Positions 46,946 through 55,713 are shown, counted from the first letter of the stretch. The stretch: DNA of 64,000 bases from Nitrosopumilus sp. (GCA_029862745.1 JAOTWS010000002.1:186001-250000), one strand, 5' to 3'. Notes: generated by a model not told the origin, from the letters alone. Program-made: numbers and translations.

Positions 46946-47908
46946 ATGAGTCACGAGAATAACCAAACAATTTACAGAACAACTCCAGCTAGAACTGGAA
47001 AAATGATGATAATTATGTTAGGAATTTGTCTTGTGGGCGGAGTAATATTCTTTTCACTGTGGGACTATTGGATTTCAGAACCTGCACCAGTTGTTGCAAT
47101 GATGGCAGGTACTGCAGGTACAACAGCACAAGCAGTACAAACTGGAGATACAATTACAAAAGATCTTATATTTATTGAATCATCGGACTTTAGGACTTTG
47201 GCGTTTAATGCATTACCAGGTGAACCTGATAACAATCCAACAATTAACATGGAAGTTGGAGACAAAGTAATCTTTAATGTAGATAATGCAGGAAAATCAT
47301 TTCATGCATTTGGTGTTACAAAGGATGCTGAAGGCTTTGCTGGAATAATTCCTGGTAGTGAAGTAGCATCAATGTCAAACCCATTAAAACCAGGTGAAAG
47401 TGGATCTTCTGAATTTATTGCAGGTGAAGAGGGGATTTACTATTATATCTGTACTATTCCCGGTCATAGAGAGCAAGGAATGGTTGGTTCAATTATTGTA
47501 GGTGATGTTTCCGTTGAAGAAGTTATGGCAGTACCAGAACCAAAGGTAATGGAAGAAATTACTGAATCCGAAGTGATGGAAGAAGTAATGGTGCCAGATC
47601 CTGTAGCATATGATGGAGTAATATCTGTTCCAGATGGTTCTGGAGTTCCAGGATGTGAGCAAACAAGCGAATGTTATATTCCATATCATGTTACAGTTTC
47701 AGTAGGTGATGAAGTTACTTGGTCAAATGATGACTCAGCAGCTCATACAGTTACAAGTGGAACACCATCAGGTGGTTCTGATGGCAATTTTGACAGTAGT
47801 TTGTTTATGGCAGGTGGTACATTTTCAGTAACATTTGATGAAGCAGGTGAATATCCATACTATTGTATGGTTCATCCTTGGATGATCGGTATCATTACAG
47901 TTAGCTAG
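46946..47908 (+). CDS. Membrane-anchored protein with two cupredoxin domains
   Basis: 320 residues. One N-terminal helix (MMIIMLGICLVGGVIFFSLW). Cupredoxin 1 (about 70-185) ends YYYICTIPGHREQGM (Cys, His, Met ligands; His in FHAFGVTK). A Glu/Val-rich linker (about 190-220) joins it to cupredoxin 2 (about 220-320), with AAHTVTSGT and YYCMVHPWMIG. Both have full type 1 copper ligand sets. It probably passes electrons to the CuA domain (inference from operon). Confidence 0.92.
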   Translation: MSHENNQTIYRTTPARTGKMMIIMLGICLVGGVIFFSLWDYWISEPAPVVAMMAGTAGTTAQAVQTGDTITKDLIFIESSDFRTLAFNALPGEPDNNPTINMEVGDKVIFNVDNAGKSFHAFGVTKDAEGFAGIIPGSEVASMSNPLKPGESGSSEFIAGEEGIYYYICTIPGHREQGMVGSIIVGDVSVEEVMAVPEPKVMEEITESEVMEEVMVPDPVAYDGVISVPDGSGVPGCEQTSECYIPYHVTVSVGDEVTWSNDDSAAHTVTSGTPSGGSDGNFDSSLFMAGGTFSVTFDEAGEYPYYCMVHPWMIGIITVS

Positions 47909-47920
47909 AAACGAGAAATC

Positions 47921-48364
47921 TTGGCAATTCAATATCTTGCATTAACAACAATGATTGTACTGTACTCTCTAATGTTTGTTGGAGGATATATTTCAGCCGC
48001 TGGACTTGGATTGACTTGTCCTGAATGGCCTCTATGTCCTGATGGGATAATGCCTTCTGAGGAATATCTTATAGAATGGATTCATAGATTTGTAGCAGCT
48101 ACTACTGCAAGTTTAGTTGCTGCAACAATGATTGCTACCTGGTTAAACAAGAATGCTGATAAAAAGATCAAATTTACAAGTACATTTGCATCTGCCCTAG
48201 TAATTACACAAATTACATTAGGCGCACTTGTAATTGATACGAAACTGCATGCAGTCTTAGTTGCAATACATCTTGGATTTGGAATTTTATTATTCGCAAT
48301 GGTATTACTAACTACAATATTTGCATTTAGACTCTCTAAAATTGCATTAAAATCTAATGTTTAG
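47921..48364 (+). CDS. ctaA: Half-size heme A synthase (CtaA-like)
   Basis: 147 residues with four membrane spans, about half of a bacterial CtaA. GYISAAGLGLTCPEWPLCPDG holds the paired Cys and WP motif, followed by YLIEWIHRFVAATTAS with the essential Glu and heme His; HAVLVAIHLGFGI gives the second His pair. Compact archaeal CtaA proteins are known to be active as dimers or with this half size. Makes heme A for the oxidase just upstream. TTG start. Confidence 0.88.
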   Translation: MAIQYLALTTMIVLYSLMFVGGYISAAGLGLTCPEWPLCPDGIMPSEEYLIEWIHRFVAATTASLVAATMIATWLNKNADKKIKFTSTFASALVITQITLGALVIDTKLHAVLVAIHLGFGILLFAMVLLTTIFAFRLSKIALKSNV

Positions 48365-48878
48365 GTTTTTTGAACATTGTTGGCAAGTAAATGTAAATCA
48401 TTATTCCCATCAAGACTAAGGCACCTACAATAATTGAACTAAAGAAGATAATTCCAAATGGACTCTGAGTTCCCATATTAAATGTATAAGTGATAATTCC
48501 GTCTCTTCCTTCCATGTCATACAGATCAATCTTTACAATATGGTTCCCTTGAGTTCTCCACACATAATCAAAATCCCAATGAGATCCTTCTATTGATGTT
48601 GGAGGTATTGTATCTACTTGTTGACCATTGAAGAAAATTCGCATTCCCATTGTAAATCTGTCAACGTCTTTATATTCAAATCCCTTGGTAACTTTTACCA
48701 AAAATTGAGATGGTTCTTCAATTTGAGGAAATTCTGGTGCAGTAGCTACTTGGACTCTATACCCTGCCTCAAATGATTCAGCAGAGTTAAACATAGAATG
48801 GGCATTAGCATCTATAAATCCTGAGATCGATGATAGTAGTAAAATAAAGAGGAAAAATCCTGATCTCTTTTTAGTCAT
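48354..48878 (-). CDS. Secreted membrane-anchored protein, unknown
   Basis: 174 residues: signal peptide (FFLFILLLSSISGFIDANA), a beta-sandwich-like exterior domain (about 30-135, with QFLVKVTKGFEY and GNHIVKIDLYDMEG) and a C-terminal membrane helix (IIFFSSIIVGALVLMGIMIYIY). The N-terminal His after cleavage (AHSMF) resembles copper-handling secreted proteins, and it converges on the oxidase operon with an 11-base overlap. A role in copper delivery is speculative. Confidence 0.65.
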   Translation of the reverse strand: MTKKRSGFFLFILLLSSISGFIDANAHSMFNSAESFEAGYRVQVATAPEFPQIEEPSQFLVKVTKGFEYKDVDRFTMGMRIFFNGQQVDTIPPTSIEGSHWDFDYVWRTQGNHIVKIDLYDMEGRDGIITYTFNMGTQSPFGIIFFSSIIVGALVLMGIMIYIYLPTMFKKPKH

Positions 48879-48972
48879 ATAAAATATAATGAAATAGTCA
48901 TGAATATAATGTAAATCAATTCCCTCTGGAAAATCTTCAAAACCTTTAAATTCTAACTGGCAAGAACTTCAT

Positions 48973-49578
48973 TTGTTGACACTCGTAACAAAATCAATCG
49001 ATATCAAAACACCTGTAGAGAATGTTTTTACCTACTTTGCAAGACCAGAACATGTTTCTGATCAAATCAAAAATGATACTGTAGGTATGACAGTCGTTCC
49101 TATGGACATCAAAGAAGGAATGGGTGTGGGTACAACCTTTAGAATCATAGGTGACTTTAGTGGTAAACGTTTAGAGTGGGATTGTGAGACAACTGAATTT
49201 ATTAGAAATGAAAAAATCGCTGCAAAGCAGATTGAAGGTCCATTCAAGAGATGGCAAATTACTAACGAATTCAAAGCATTAGGTAATAATCTGACTAGAG
49301 TAACCATGTCTGTAGATTATGAAATGCCATTTGGTCCTTTGGGAGCAATTTTGGATAAAGCAAAATTTGCAAAATCTGCTGAGAAAGGAATGGAGACTGC
49401 TCTTTACAACGTTAGAGGTTTACTTGAAGGAAATGGATCAATTCCCGTATACATTACCTTAGATGCATACCAAAAACTTCTTGCCGAAAAGAAAAAGATG
49501 AATGATGTCCCAGTTTCAACTGCACTTACAGCAATCATTGAAAAGTACAATGAAATTGAAGCTAAAACACAAAACTAA
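48973..49578 (+). CDS. SRPBCC (START/CoxG-like) ligand-binding protein
   Basis: 201 residues. Residues 1-140 show the SRPBCC helix-grip pattern (KSIDIKTPVENVFTYFARPEHV, VGTTFRIIGDFSGKRLEWDCE, TRVTMSVDYEMPFG). A C-terminal helical stretch of about 50 residues is extra. The ligand is unknown; the family binds lipids or hydrophobic molecules. TTG start at 48973 or 48976. Confidence 0.8.
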   Translation: MLTLVTKSIDIKTPVENVFTYFARPEHVSDQIKNDTVGMTVVPMDIKEGMGVGTTFRIIGDFSGKRLEWDCETTEFIRNEKIAAKQIEGPFKRWQITNEFKALGNNLTRVTMSVDYEMPFGPLGAILDKAKFAKSAEKGMETALYNVRGLLEGNGSIPVYITLDAYQKLLAEKKKMNDVPVSTALTAIIEKYNEIEAKTQN

Positions 49579-49637
49579 ATTTTCATTTATTTTAAAATCT
49601 TAAGATTAATAACAACTCTTGGCATAATTGTTTCGGT

Positions 49638-49711
49638 GGGTCTATGGCGCAGCCAGGTAGCGCACCGGACTCTTAATCCGGTTGTCAAGGGTCCGAATCC
49701 CTTTAGACCCG
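49638..49711 (+). tRNA. tRNA-Lys (anticodon CTT)
   Basis: Acceptor GGGTCTA/TAGACCC, anticodon stem CCGGA/TCCGG around CTCTTAA (CTT), T arm AGGGTCCGAATCCCT, discriminator G. No intron, no encoded CCA. Confidence 0.95.
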
Positions 49712-49808
49712 CTGCTTGAATTTTAGAATCTTTTACAACATTATATTCAAATTTACAATTATTTTACCAAAATCTATACGAGTTTCAAAATTACAAATTG
49801 AATAGAAA

Positions 49809-50363
49809 TTATATTTTTTTAATTAGGGTGAATCTAGATTTGTCAGGTTCTATTTCCTCATGCATATCCACATTACTCACAATTTTAACTTTATAATCTG
49901 ACCATTTTTCCACAACATTACGAAATTTATGATTTGCATCAATTTGTTTTTCTGACTCGTTAAACTTTTCGCAATTCATAATGTATCTTCTAGCCACTCT
50001 ATACATTTCTGAAATTCCTTTTTCTACTGTATCATCATCTAAATAATTTAACAATTGATGTGTAAATACAAAATCTATTGATGAATCTTCAAATGGTAAA
50101 TCGGTTATAGTTCCTTTCTTAAAATCCACTGTATTTTTCTTTTCTTTTGCTATTGCTAACGCTTTATCATTTAGATCAATTCCATGAATTTCAAATGTAT
50201 CTGGAAATAATCTTAAATCTATTCCAGTACCACATCCTATCTCTAAAACACTTATACATCGTAAGGATGTGGCTAAATCTCTAGTAAATTTTGCAAATTC
50301 TTCATTAAATCTTGCCTCATTTTTATCTGTATATTTGTCCCAAAATTCCTTGTTGTAACTCAT
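49809..50363 (-). CDS. Class I SAM-dependent methyltransferase
   Basis: 184 residues with motif I VLEIGCGTGIDLRLF near residue 40, the Asp of motif II in IHGIDLNDKAL, and IDFVFTHQLLNYL near 105. A small Methyltransf_11-type domain with no distinguishing insert. Substrate unknown. Confidence 0.85.
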   Translation of the reverse strand: MSYNKEFWDKYTDKNEARFNEEFAKFTRDLATSLRCISVLEIGCGTGIDLRLFPDTFEIHGIDLNDKALAIAKEKKNTVDFKKGTITDLPFEDSSIDFVFTHQLLNYLDDDTVEKGISEMYRVARRYIMNCEKFNESEKQIDANHKFRNVVEKWSDYKVKIVSNVDMHEEIEPDKSRFTLIKKI

Positions 50364-50400
50364 ATGATTTTTTCAATCAAGCTATATTTGATATTAATTA

Positions 50401-50562
50401 TTAGTGCTTGCATTTGCATAGGACCAATTTGGTATCAAAAGTACAATCATGTGGGCCTTCTGATTTTCCTTGAGTGGGTATCTCTTTCATACAATCATCA
50501 TGACGACCTTTTCTACAAAACCAGCAAATTTCGTGAGTATCACCTGTTGCACATGAATCCAT
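50401..50562 (-). CDS. Small Cys-rich protein
   Basis: Reads MDSCATGDTHEICWFCRKGRHDDC..., then HDCTFDTKLVLCKCKH: seven or eight Cys and several His, probably two zinc sites. An upstream TTG-like extension to 50622 is open but overlaps the ilvE stop, so the ATG at 50562 is preferred (53 residues). It sits behind ilvE on the same strand. Confidence 0.6.
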   Translation of the reverse strand: MDSCATGDTHEICWFCRKGRHDDCMKEIPTQGKSEGPHDCTFDTKLVLCKCKH

Positions 50563-50603
50563 GCTCTCTATCAATTTTTGTGGGTAAAAAACTTCGTGGA
50601 AAA

Positions 50604-51518
50604 TTAAATGAACGTTAACCATGGCAAAAACCTCTTGTCATTACCCATTGCAGCATCTAAAAATGATTTCTGTAGTTCCTTTGTAATTTTTCCAATCTTT
50701 GCATCTCCTATAATGACTTTATCAATTTGTGTAACTGATTTTACTTCAGCGGCTGTTCCTGTCATAAATATCTCATCAGCAGAATACAAATCTCCTCTTT
50801 CAAGATCTCTTTCTATTATAGAGCCACCATTTTCTTCAATGATTTTAATCACACTATCCCTTGTAATTCCATCTAGTCCTCCTGCTGAAAGTGGTGGTGT
50901 TTTAATAATATCGTTCTTCACAACAAAAATATTTTCCGCACTACCTTCAGCGACTTTTCCATGTATGTTTAGCATTATTGCTTCATCGTATCCATTATCA
51001 AGTGCTTCTACTCGTGCTAGTGCCGCATTTGCATAGTTTGATGCTGCTTTTGCTTGCATTGGTTGAAATCTTGAATCTATTTTAAGCCAACTTGAAACCT
51101 TACATTTTGCCCCAGAAAATTTCCCTGCTTTCCCTTCACCCATAGCCCATTCCCAACATGCAATTGACACATCAACTTTATTTGGAGTTGGTGTGAGACC
51201 CATTGTACCAAATCCATAGTATGCTAGTGGTCTAACATAACATTCTTGCAGACCATTCGCTTTTATCGTTTTAATTATTGCGTCTGTGATCTCTTTTTTA
51301 GAAAATTGCATTTTCATTGAGTATAATTTTGCTGAATTGAAAAATCTGTCAACATGTTCGGTAAGTCTAAAAATTGCTGAACCATTTGCAGTGTTATAAC
51401 ATCTAATTCCCTCAAAGATTGATGTTGAATAATGTAAGGCATGAGTAAGTACATGGACTTTGGCATTTTTGAATGGAACTAATTTTCCATTCATCCAAAT
51501 TTTACCCTTTTCTTTCAT
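50604..51518 (-). CDS. ilvE: Branched-chain amino acid aminotransferase
   Basis: 304 residues of fold type IV. GKIWMNGKLVPFKNAKVHVLTHALHYSTSIFEGIRCY is the class IV start, KAASNYANAALARVEALDNGYDEAIMLN holds the PLP Lys-adjacent region, and GSAENIFVVKNDIIKTPPLSAGGLDGITRDSV is the signature of IlvE. Last step of Val, Leu and Ile synthesis. Confidence 0.94.
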   Translation of the reverse strand: MKEKGKIWMNGKLVPFKNAKVHVLTHALHYSTSIFEGIRCYNTANGSAIFRLTEHVDRFFNSAKLYSMKMQFSKKEITDAIIKTIKANGLQECYVRPLAYYGFGTMGLTPTPNKVDVSIACWEWAMGEGKAGKFSGAKCKVSSWLKIDSRFQPMQAKAASNYANAALARVEALDNGYDEAIMLNIHGKVAEGSAENIFVVKNDIIKTPPLSAGGLDGITRDSVIKIIEENGGSIIERDLERGDLYSADEIFMTGTAAEVKSVTQIDKVIIGDAKIGKITKELQKSFLDAAMGNDKRFLPWLTFI

Positions 51519-51600
51519 AGCAAAGCAAAAAAAACTATCTAATTTAAAGAATTATTTTTTAATTACTTTTTACTGCATTTGAAACCTACATATCCCATGA

Positions 51601-51819
51601 ATGACAAGTTTTGTTATGGAATGGATTTTGGGATTTGGTGGAATTATCTTTCTTGTTATAGGCTTGATTGGTCAGGCAATTGAAATGAGAAAAATTCGTA
51701 TGACTAACAAAGATGAGGATTTAGGTTCAGTAAATATTTTCATAAACAAGAAGAATTTCAAGTGGTATGTAATACTTGGTATTGGAATTATTCTATGGTT
51801 TATAGCTGAGCGTATATAA
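51601..51819 (+). CDS. Small two-helix membrane protein
   Basis: 72 residues: helix 1 (MEWILGFGGIIFLVIGLIGQAI), a basic/acidic loop (RKIRMTNKDEDLG) and helix 2 (WYVILGIGIILWFIAERI). The regular topology supports a real gene; function unknown. Confidence 0.6.
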   Translation: MTSFVMEWILGFGGIIFLVIGLIGQAIEMRKIRMTNKDEDLGSVNIFINKKNFKWYVILGIGIILWFIAERI

Positions 51820-51820
51820 A

Positions 51821-51838
51821 ATGATCTATATAGATCAT
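51821..51838. repeat. 18-bp perfect palindrome
   Basis: ATGATCTATATAGATCAT reads the same on both strands and lies directly behind a stop codon (51817-51819). It could be a protein-binding site, or a short hairpin at the end of the membrane-protein transcript. Confidence 0.7.
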
Positions 51839-51869
51839 CTCTAAATACTAGAAATTGTAACGTATAATG

Positions 51870-51971
51870 TAGCGTGTTTTGGGTAACGCCGAACTAAATC
51901 TAGATAATGGTTCAAGAACAAACCCATGTTGGTGTTTACAGGTGAAAACCCGTAACACCATTATTTCGCTA
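51870..51971 (+). ncRNA. Candidate structured RNA between convergent genes
   Basis: About 100 bases with nested complementarity: TAGCG (51870-51874) with CGCTA (51967-51971), ATAATGG (51904-51910) with CCATTAT (51958-51964), and a hairpin in GGTGTT...AACACC (51931-51959) capped by GGT-GAAA-ACC, a GNRA tetraloop. A second hairpin GCGT...ACGC lies at 51872-51889. A TATA-like GTATAATG is just upstream at 51862-51869. No coding frame. Strand and identity are not proven; the 3' end touches the lysC stop codon. Confidence 0.4.
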
Positions 51972-53384
51972 AATAAAATTAATATCTGAAATTTCTTGAT
52001 GAATTGCCTTAATGGCTTTTCTAATGTTATCATCTGCATCTTCTATGACAATAATTATTCTTGATGTTTCTTCTTGTGCATCCATATTCAAAATATTTAA
52101 CCCTGTTTCACCAATCTTTGCACTAGTTCTTGATGCAACTTGCTGAACTCGCCACATCTCATCACCAATTAATGTGATTACTCCTCTATTGTATGTAATC
52201 GTAGCAAGCGGATCAAATCCCAATAAATATTTTTCATTTCTTTTAACATACTCTTCATCTAAGAATAATATCCTGGAAAATTCTATTCCATCTTTTGTAA
52301 ATGGTGATAAAATTACAAATTCACTATATCGTTTGTCTTTTTCCAATGACGTTAACAGCTTTTGAATTGAATTTGTCTCAATTCTAAAAATTGCACAATT
52401 TTCTTTACCTGCAACAATTTTTATTGGATGTCCTTTCTGTTTCTCCAATTCTCTTTTTATTGTAGTTGTTTTCACTGGATTTTTCATATTTGTAATAGTA
52501 ATAGGTATGTCTACACCATTTTCAACAATTTCTTTTATTGAAATTGGATCTAAAATTTTCATTCCAAACATTCCTGCAAGTCTTGCTTCGTTGTATGATA
52601 ATTGGATTATTTCTCTTAATCCAGATTCCACAATTTTTGGATCTGCAGAAACTACAGCACTGTCTTTTTCAAAATCTACACTTGTTTGGTATTTCTTATG
52701 AAATAGTATCCCTAGATCTACCGCAGTTCTATCTGATCCACCACGCTCATATGTAGTGGTAACACCATCTACTGTTTTTCCAATAAATCCACCAATTGTA
52801 ACCACTTCATTTTTTTCAACCAATTCTTTTATTTTATCCATTTTTTCTCTAGATTCTGCTGCAAGAAAATTTGTAAATTCAATATTATCATCAGTAATTA
52901 TAGGCCAATCTTCAAATTTTACAGCATCAGACTTTATTCTATTGCTTCTTAGAATATGGTTCATTACATGTGACATTAGGATCTCGCCAGAGAATGCCAA
53001 TGCTGTTGAGCGTATCTCATCTGCAAATTCTTTTCTCTCAAATGCATCATCTAGGGCTTTTTGTGCCTTTTCTAAATGAGTTTTAATTGCATTCTCGCAG
53101 TTTTCTTTATTTTCAAAATTTACCAGTTCAAGAATTTTTTGATATGTTAATTTTACAGTATTCAATGTTGGTCTTATTCCATTTTTTGCATTTTCCCCTT
53201 GCTCTAAAATAATGTCAGTAAGTGAACGTTTCTCCTCATTGTGGACTGTTAATGGAGCTGAAAAAACAGTAATCACTTTGGAATCTTTTTTTAAATCATA
53301 TACGCGTTTAACAATTTCTGGAATGAATATGCCATTTGGGCCTATTGCACTCCCCCCAAATTTAGCAACTACTAGTCTAGTCAT
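51969..53384 (-). CDS. lysC: Aspartate kinase
   Basis: 471 residues. The kinase start reads VVAKFGGSAIGPNGIF, with TTYERGGSDRTAVDLG near 215 as the catalytic/ATP loop. The last 150 residues hold two ACT domains (KNPVKTTTIKREL..., then ITLIGDEMWRVQQVASRTSAKIGETGLNI), which usually bind Lys or Thr for feedback control. First step of the aspartate pathway (Thr, Met, Lys). Confidence 0.94.
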   Translation of the reverse strand: MTRLVVAKFGGSAIGPNGIFIPEIVKRVYDLKKDSKVITVFSAPLTVHNEEKRSLTDIILEQGENAKNGIRPTLNTVKLTYQKILELVNFENKENCENAIKTHLEKAQKALDDAFERKEFADEIRSTALAFSGEILMSHVMNHILRSNRIKSDAVKFEDWPIITDDNIEFTNFLAAESREKMDKIKELVEKNEVVTIGGFIGKTVDGVTTTYERGGSDRTAVDLGILFHKKYQTSVDFEKDSAVVSADPKIVESGLREIIQLSYNEARLAGMFGMKILDPISIKEIVENGVDIPITITNMKNPVKTTTIKRELEKQKGHPIKIVAGKENCAIFRIETNSIQKLLTSLEKDKRYSEFVILSPFTKDGIEFSRILFLDEEYVKRNEKYLLGFDPLATITYNRGVITLIGDEMWRVQQVASRTSAKIGETGLNILNMDAQEETSRIIIVIEDADDNIRKAIKAIHQEISDINFI

Positions 53385-53426
53385 AGTATTTTATCAAAAC
53401 CTAATTACCTTCTATTAAGCATTTGA

Positions 53427-54446
53427 TTATTTATTCATCATCTTTTCGATGATATCTGATGCCACCTTTGCGCCATCTGTATTTACTTGATTTCTTTTCT
53501 CTTCTAGTTTTTCTAAAATTAACACATCCAATTTTTTTATGTCCTCAAAAACAAACCCTTGTTCTCTTGCATTGTCTTCCTGTTCAAAATGATTCTTGAT
53601 TGGTATGAATATACCTGGGGTCCCATAAGCCTTAGCTTCATCTATAGTTGATTTTCCAGCCAAAGAAATTATCAAATCTGCGGCAAAAATTAACTCATGT
53701 AAATTATCAACAAATCCTAAATTTCTAACATTTTCAAACGTTTTACTAATTGCTGGTCCTGAAACTAGAACAACTTGAATATCTTGATTAATTTTTGAAA
53801 TAGCCTTTAAGGCCTCTTCAATAAGGAAAACTCCTGCATCAGTGCCTCCAATTGAAATAACTATAGTTTTTTTATCAAATAAAAATTTTTTCCTTAGTTC
53901 TTCTCTTGAAAAATTTGTTTTTCTAACTATTGACCCCACTCTTTTGATATTATCCTGATCATCACCAATTTCAGGAATAATCACTACATCACATTTTTTT
54001 ATTATATTCTGCATTGATTTATTCATTCTTTTTTCAATAAATGATGCAAATCCCTTCGTAAAACGTGTCTCTAAAATATCAGTGATAAGTACAGTTCGAA
54101 TCTTCATGTTTTGTGCATTACTTAATGATGCAAAATCTTCATCACTAATTACCATATCTGGATTATCCATTTGAAGAATTTTCTGTGAAATATTTTTGCA
54201 ATCTTTATAGTAATTATAATAATTCCACAACCATCGTGTTTGGTTTTTCAGTGCTCCACTTTGTATGATAAATGGTGGTGGTTTATACGCATCGTGTACT
54301 TTAAAATCTAAATTTCTTAGAATTTTTACAGCTCCACTACCTGTCACAAAGTTTGTCACAGCATTTTCAAAGTTATTTACAATTGCAATATCTCGAGTTA
54401 CATGACCTAATCCTATTGGACTGGAAAAAAAATCAAAAACATTCAT
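53427..54446 (-). CDS. MurG-like (GT28/GT1) glycosyltransferase
   Basis: About 340 residues, GT-B fold. N-terminus FSSPIGLGHVTRDIAIVNNF has the Gly-rich glycosyltransferase turn and His. The C-terminal half reads VISIGGTDAGVFLIEEAL, then ADLIISLAGKSTIDEAKAYGTPGIFIPIKNHFEQEDNA, the UDP-GlcNAc-binding motif of the GT28 group. An ATG at 54446 is preferred to an upstream basic extension to 54467. Confidence 0.85.
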   Translation of the reverse strand: MNVFDFFSSPIGLGHVTRDIAIVNNFENAVTNFVTGSGAVKILRNLDFKVHDAYKPPPFIIQSGALKNQTRWLWNYYNYYKDCKNISQKILQMDNPDMVISDEDFASLSNAQNMKIRTVLITDILETRFTKGFASFIEKRMNKSMQNIIKKCDVVIIPEIGDDQDNIKRVGSIVRKTNFSREELRKKFLFDKKTIVISIGGTDAGVFLIEEALKAISKINQDIQVVLVSGPAISKTFENVRNLGFVDNLHELIFAADLIISLAGKSTIDEAKAYGTPGIFIPIKNHFEQEDNAREQGFVFEDIKKLDVLILEKLEEKRNQVNTDGAKVASDIIEKMMNK

Positions 54447-54524
54447 GATTCTCTTTTTTTTCCTCAAATTTCTAGATTCTTACATGTCTCAAAGTTTAAA
54501 TGGTTTTTAGAAAGGTAGGTTTCT

Positions 54525-54599
54525 GGGCTCATAGTCCAGGTCGGTTATGACGTCGCCCTTACACGGCGAAGATCCGGGGTTCAAATCCCCGTGGGCCCA
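54525..54599 (+). tRNA. tRNA-Val (anticodon TAC)
   Basis: Acceptor GGGCTCA/TGGGCCC, anticodon stem TCGCC/GGCGA around CTTACAC (TAC), T arm CGGGGTTCAAATCCCCG, discriminator A. Its last 16 bases plus two more are repeated 949 bases downstream, as at tRNA-targeted integration sites. Confidence 0.95.
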
Positions 54600-54601
54600 T
54601 A
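54584..54601 (+). repeat. 18-bp direct repeat at tRNA-Val 3' end (att-like, copy 1)
   Basis: AATCCCCGTGGGCCCATA spans the T-stem/acceptor end of tRNA-Val and two flanking bases. The same 18 bases recur at 55533-55550. Confidence 0.9.
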
Positions 54602-54673
54602 CCCTATATTGGGACAAATATCATTAATGAAAATCTATTTACCGTTTAATTATCATTCATTCTACTGAATAAC

Positions 54674-55486
54674 ATGGTCAGGCAGGGAATTTTGATTGGT
54701 GTAGCAATTGGTGTATTTTTTGCAGGATTAGGAATAGGATATACTGCTTTACAATCATCTACTCCGACAACACCAATGATGATGAATTCCCAACAAATGC
54801 AACAAATGATGAATGACCCTCAGACAATGAATCAATGGATGAATACTATGATGAATGATCCTCAAATGCAACAACAGATGATGAGTCACATGATGGGGAA
54901 TCAAGGTATGATGAATTCAATGATGAACAATCAAGACATGATGAACATGATGATGGGAAATAACATGATGATGGATGGAAATATGATGATGGGAAATAAC
55001 ATGATGATGGATGGAAATATGATGATGGGAGGTCATATGATGGATTCTGGAATGATGGGACAAGGAATGATGAGTTCTCAATCTTCACAAACAATTCCTA
55101 CAGATACAGAACCTCAAACTAGAACATTTCAAATCAGCATGGAAGAAGTAGAGTTCTATGCTGAAGTTGAAAATGAAGGAGGAAAAGAGGGAATCGCCTT
55201 TGTCGAACTACACAGATGGGAACCAAACACCATAATTGTAAATCAAGGAGATACTGTAGTTCTTGAAATTACTAATCCAAGAAAACACGCACATACATTA
55301 TCAATTCCTGCTTTTAATGTAAATTCAGAAATGCTTGAACCAAGAGAGGGAGCAGATACGGTAACCTTTGTTGCTGATACTCCAGGTGTTTTCACATTTT
55401 ATTGTGGTCTACCATACAATCCTGACAAACTGTACTGTGATCCTGATCACAACATGATGACAGGAACTCTAATTGTTTTAGAATAA
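54674..55486 (+). CDS. Met-rich secreted cupredoxin
   Basis: 270 residues. N-terminal signal or anchor (GILIGVAIGVFFAGLGIGYTAL), then about 95 residues of Met/Gln/Asn-rich sequence (many MMM, NNMMMDGNMM blocks), then a cupredoxin domain (about 150-270). Copper-ligand candidates are HAHTLSIP (His) and FYCGLPYNPDKLYCDPDHNMM (two Cys, His, Met), which looks more like a CuA or nitrosocyanin-type site than type 1. The Met-rich part probably binds Cu(I). Lies between the tRNA-Val and the repeat of its 3' end. Confidence 0.88.
   Translation: MVRQGILIGVAIGVFFAGLGIGYTALQSSTPTTPMMMNSQQMQQMMNDPQTMNQWMNTMMNDPQMQQQMMSHMMGNQGMMNSMMNNQDMMNMMMGNNMMMDGNMMMGNNMMMDGNMMMGGHMMDSGMMGQGMMSSQSSQTIPTDTEPQTRTFQISMEEVEFYAEVENEGGKEGIAFVELHRWEPNTIIVNQGDTVVLEITNPRKHAHTLSIPAFNVNSEMLEPREGADTVTFVADTPGVFTFYCGLPYNPDKLYCDPDHNMMTGTLIVLE
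54947..55033 (+). repeat. 36-bp tandem repeats in the Met-rich cupredoxin gene
   Basis: Two identical 36-base units (54947-54982, 54983-55018) and a 15-base partial third. They encode MMMGNNMMMDGN-type repeats, so the Met-rich linker grew by recent duplication. Confidence 0.93.
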
Positions 55487-55532
55487 TTTTCATGCCTATC
55501 TGCGTCCATTTTTATCCCCAAAAAGGTGGCTG

Positions 55533-55550
55533 AATCCCCGTGGGCCCATA
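55533..55550 (+). repeat. 18-bp direct repeat of the tRNA-Val 3' end (att-like, copy 2)
   Basis: AATCCCCGTGGGCCCATA, identical to 54584-54601; similarity continues loosely after it (TATTGGGACAAA vs TTCTTGGGACTAAA). There is no tRNA body before it. No integrase gene is found in the 949 bases between the copies. Confidence 0.88.
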
Positions 55551-55713
55551 TACTTTCTTGGGACTAAAATAGGATTGCCCTTCTAAAGAATTGAACCTTT
55601 GAAATTTTCTCTGTGCATTTAACCAAGAGTAATTTAATTATAATGATTTTTGGTAAAATTTGGTTTTAATCAATGGTTATAATCATATACTAATATTGTA
55701 CAATGAGCAAAAA

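Noticed and set aside
50364-50618. 84-codon plus-strand frame
   Set aside because: Antisense to a Cys-rich minus-strand frame with clear zinc-site spacing; itself without features.
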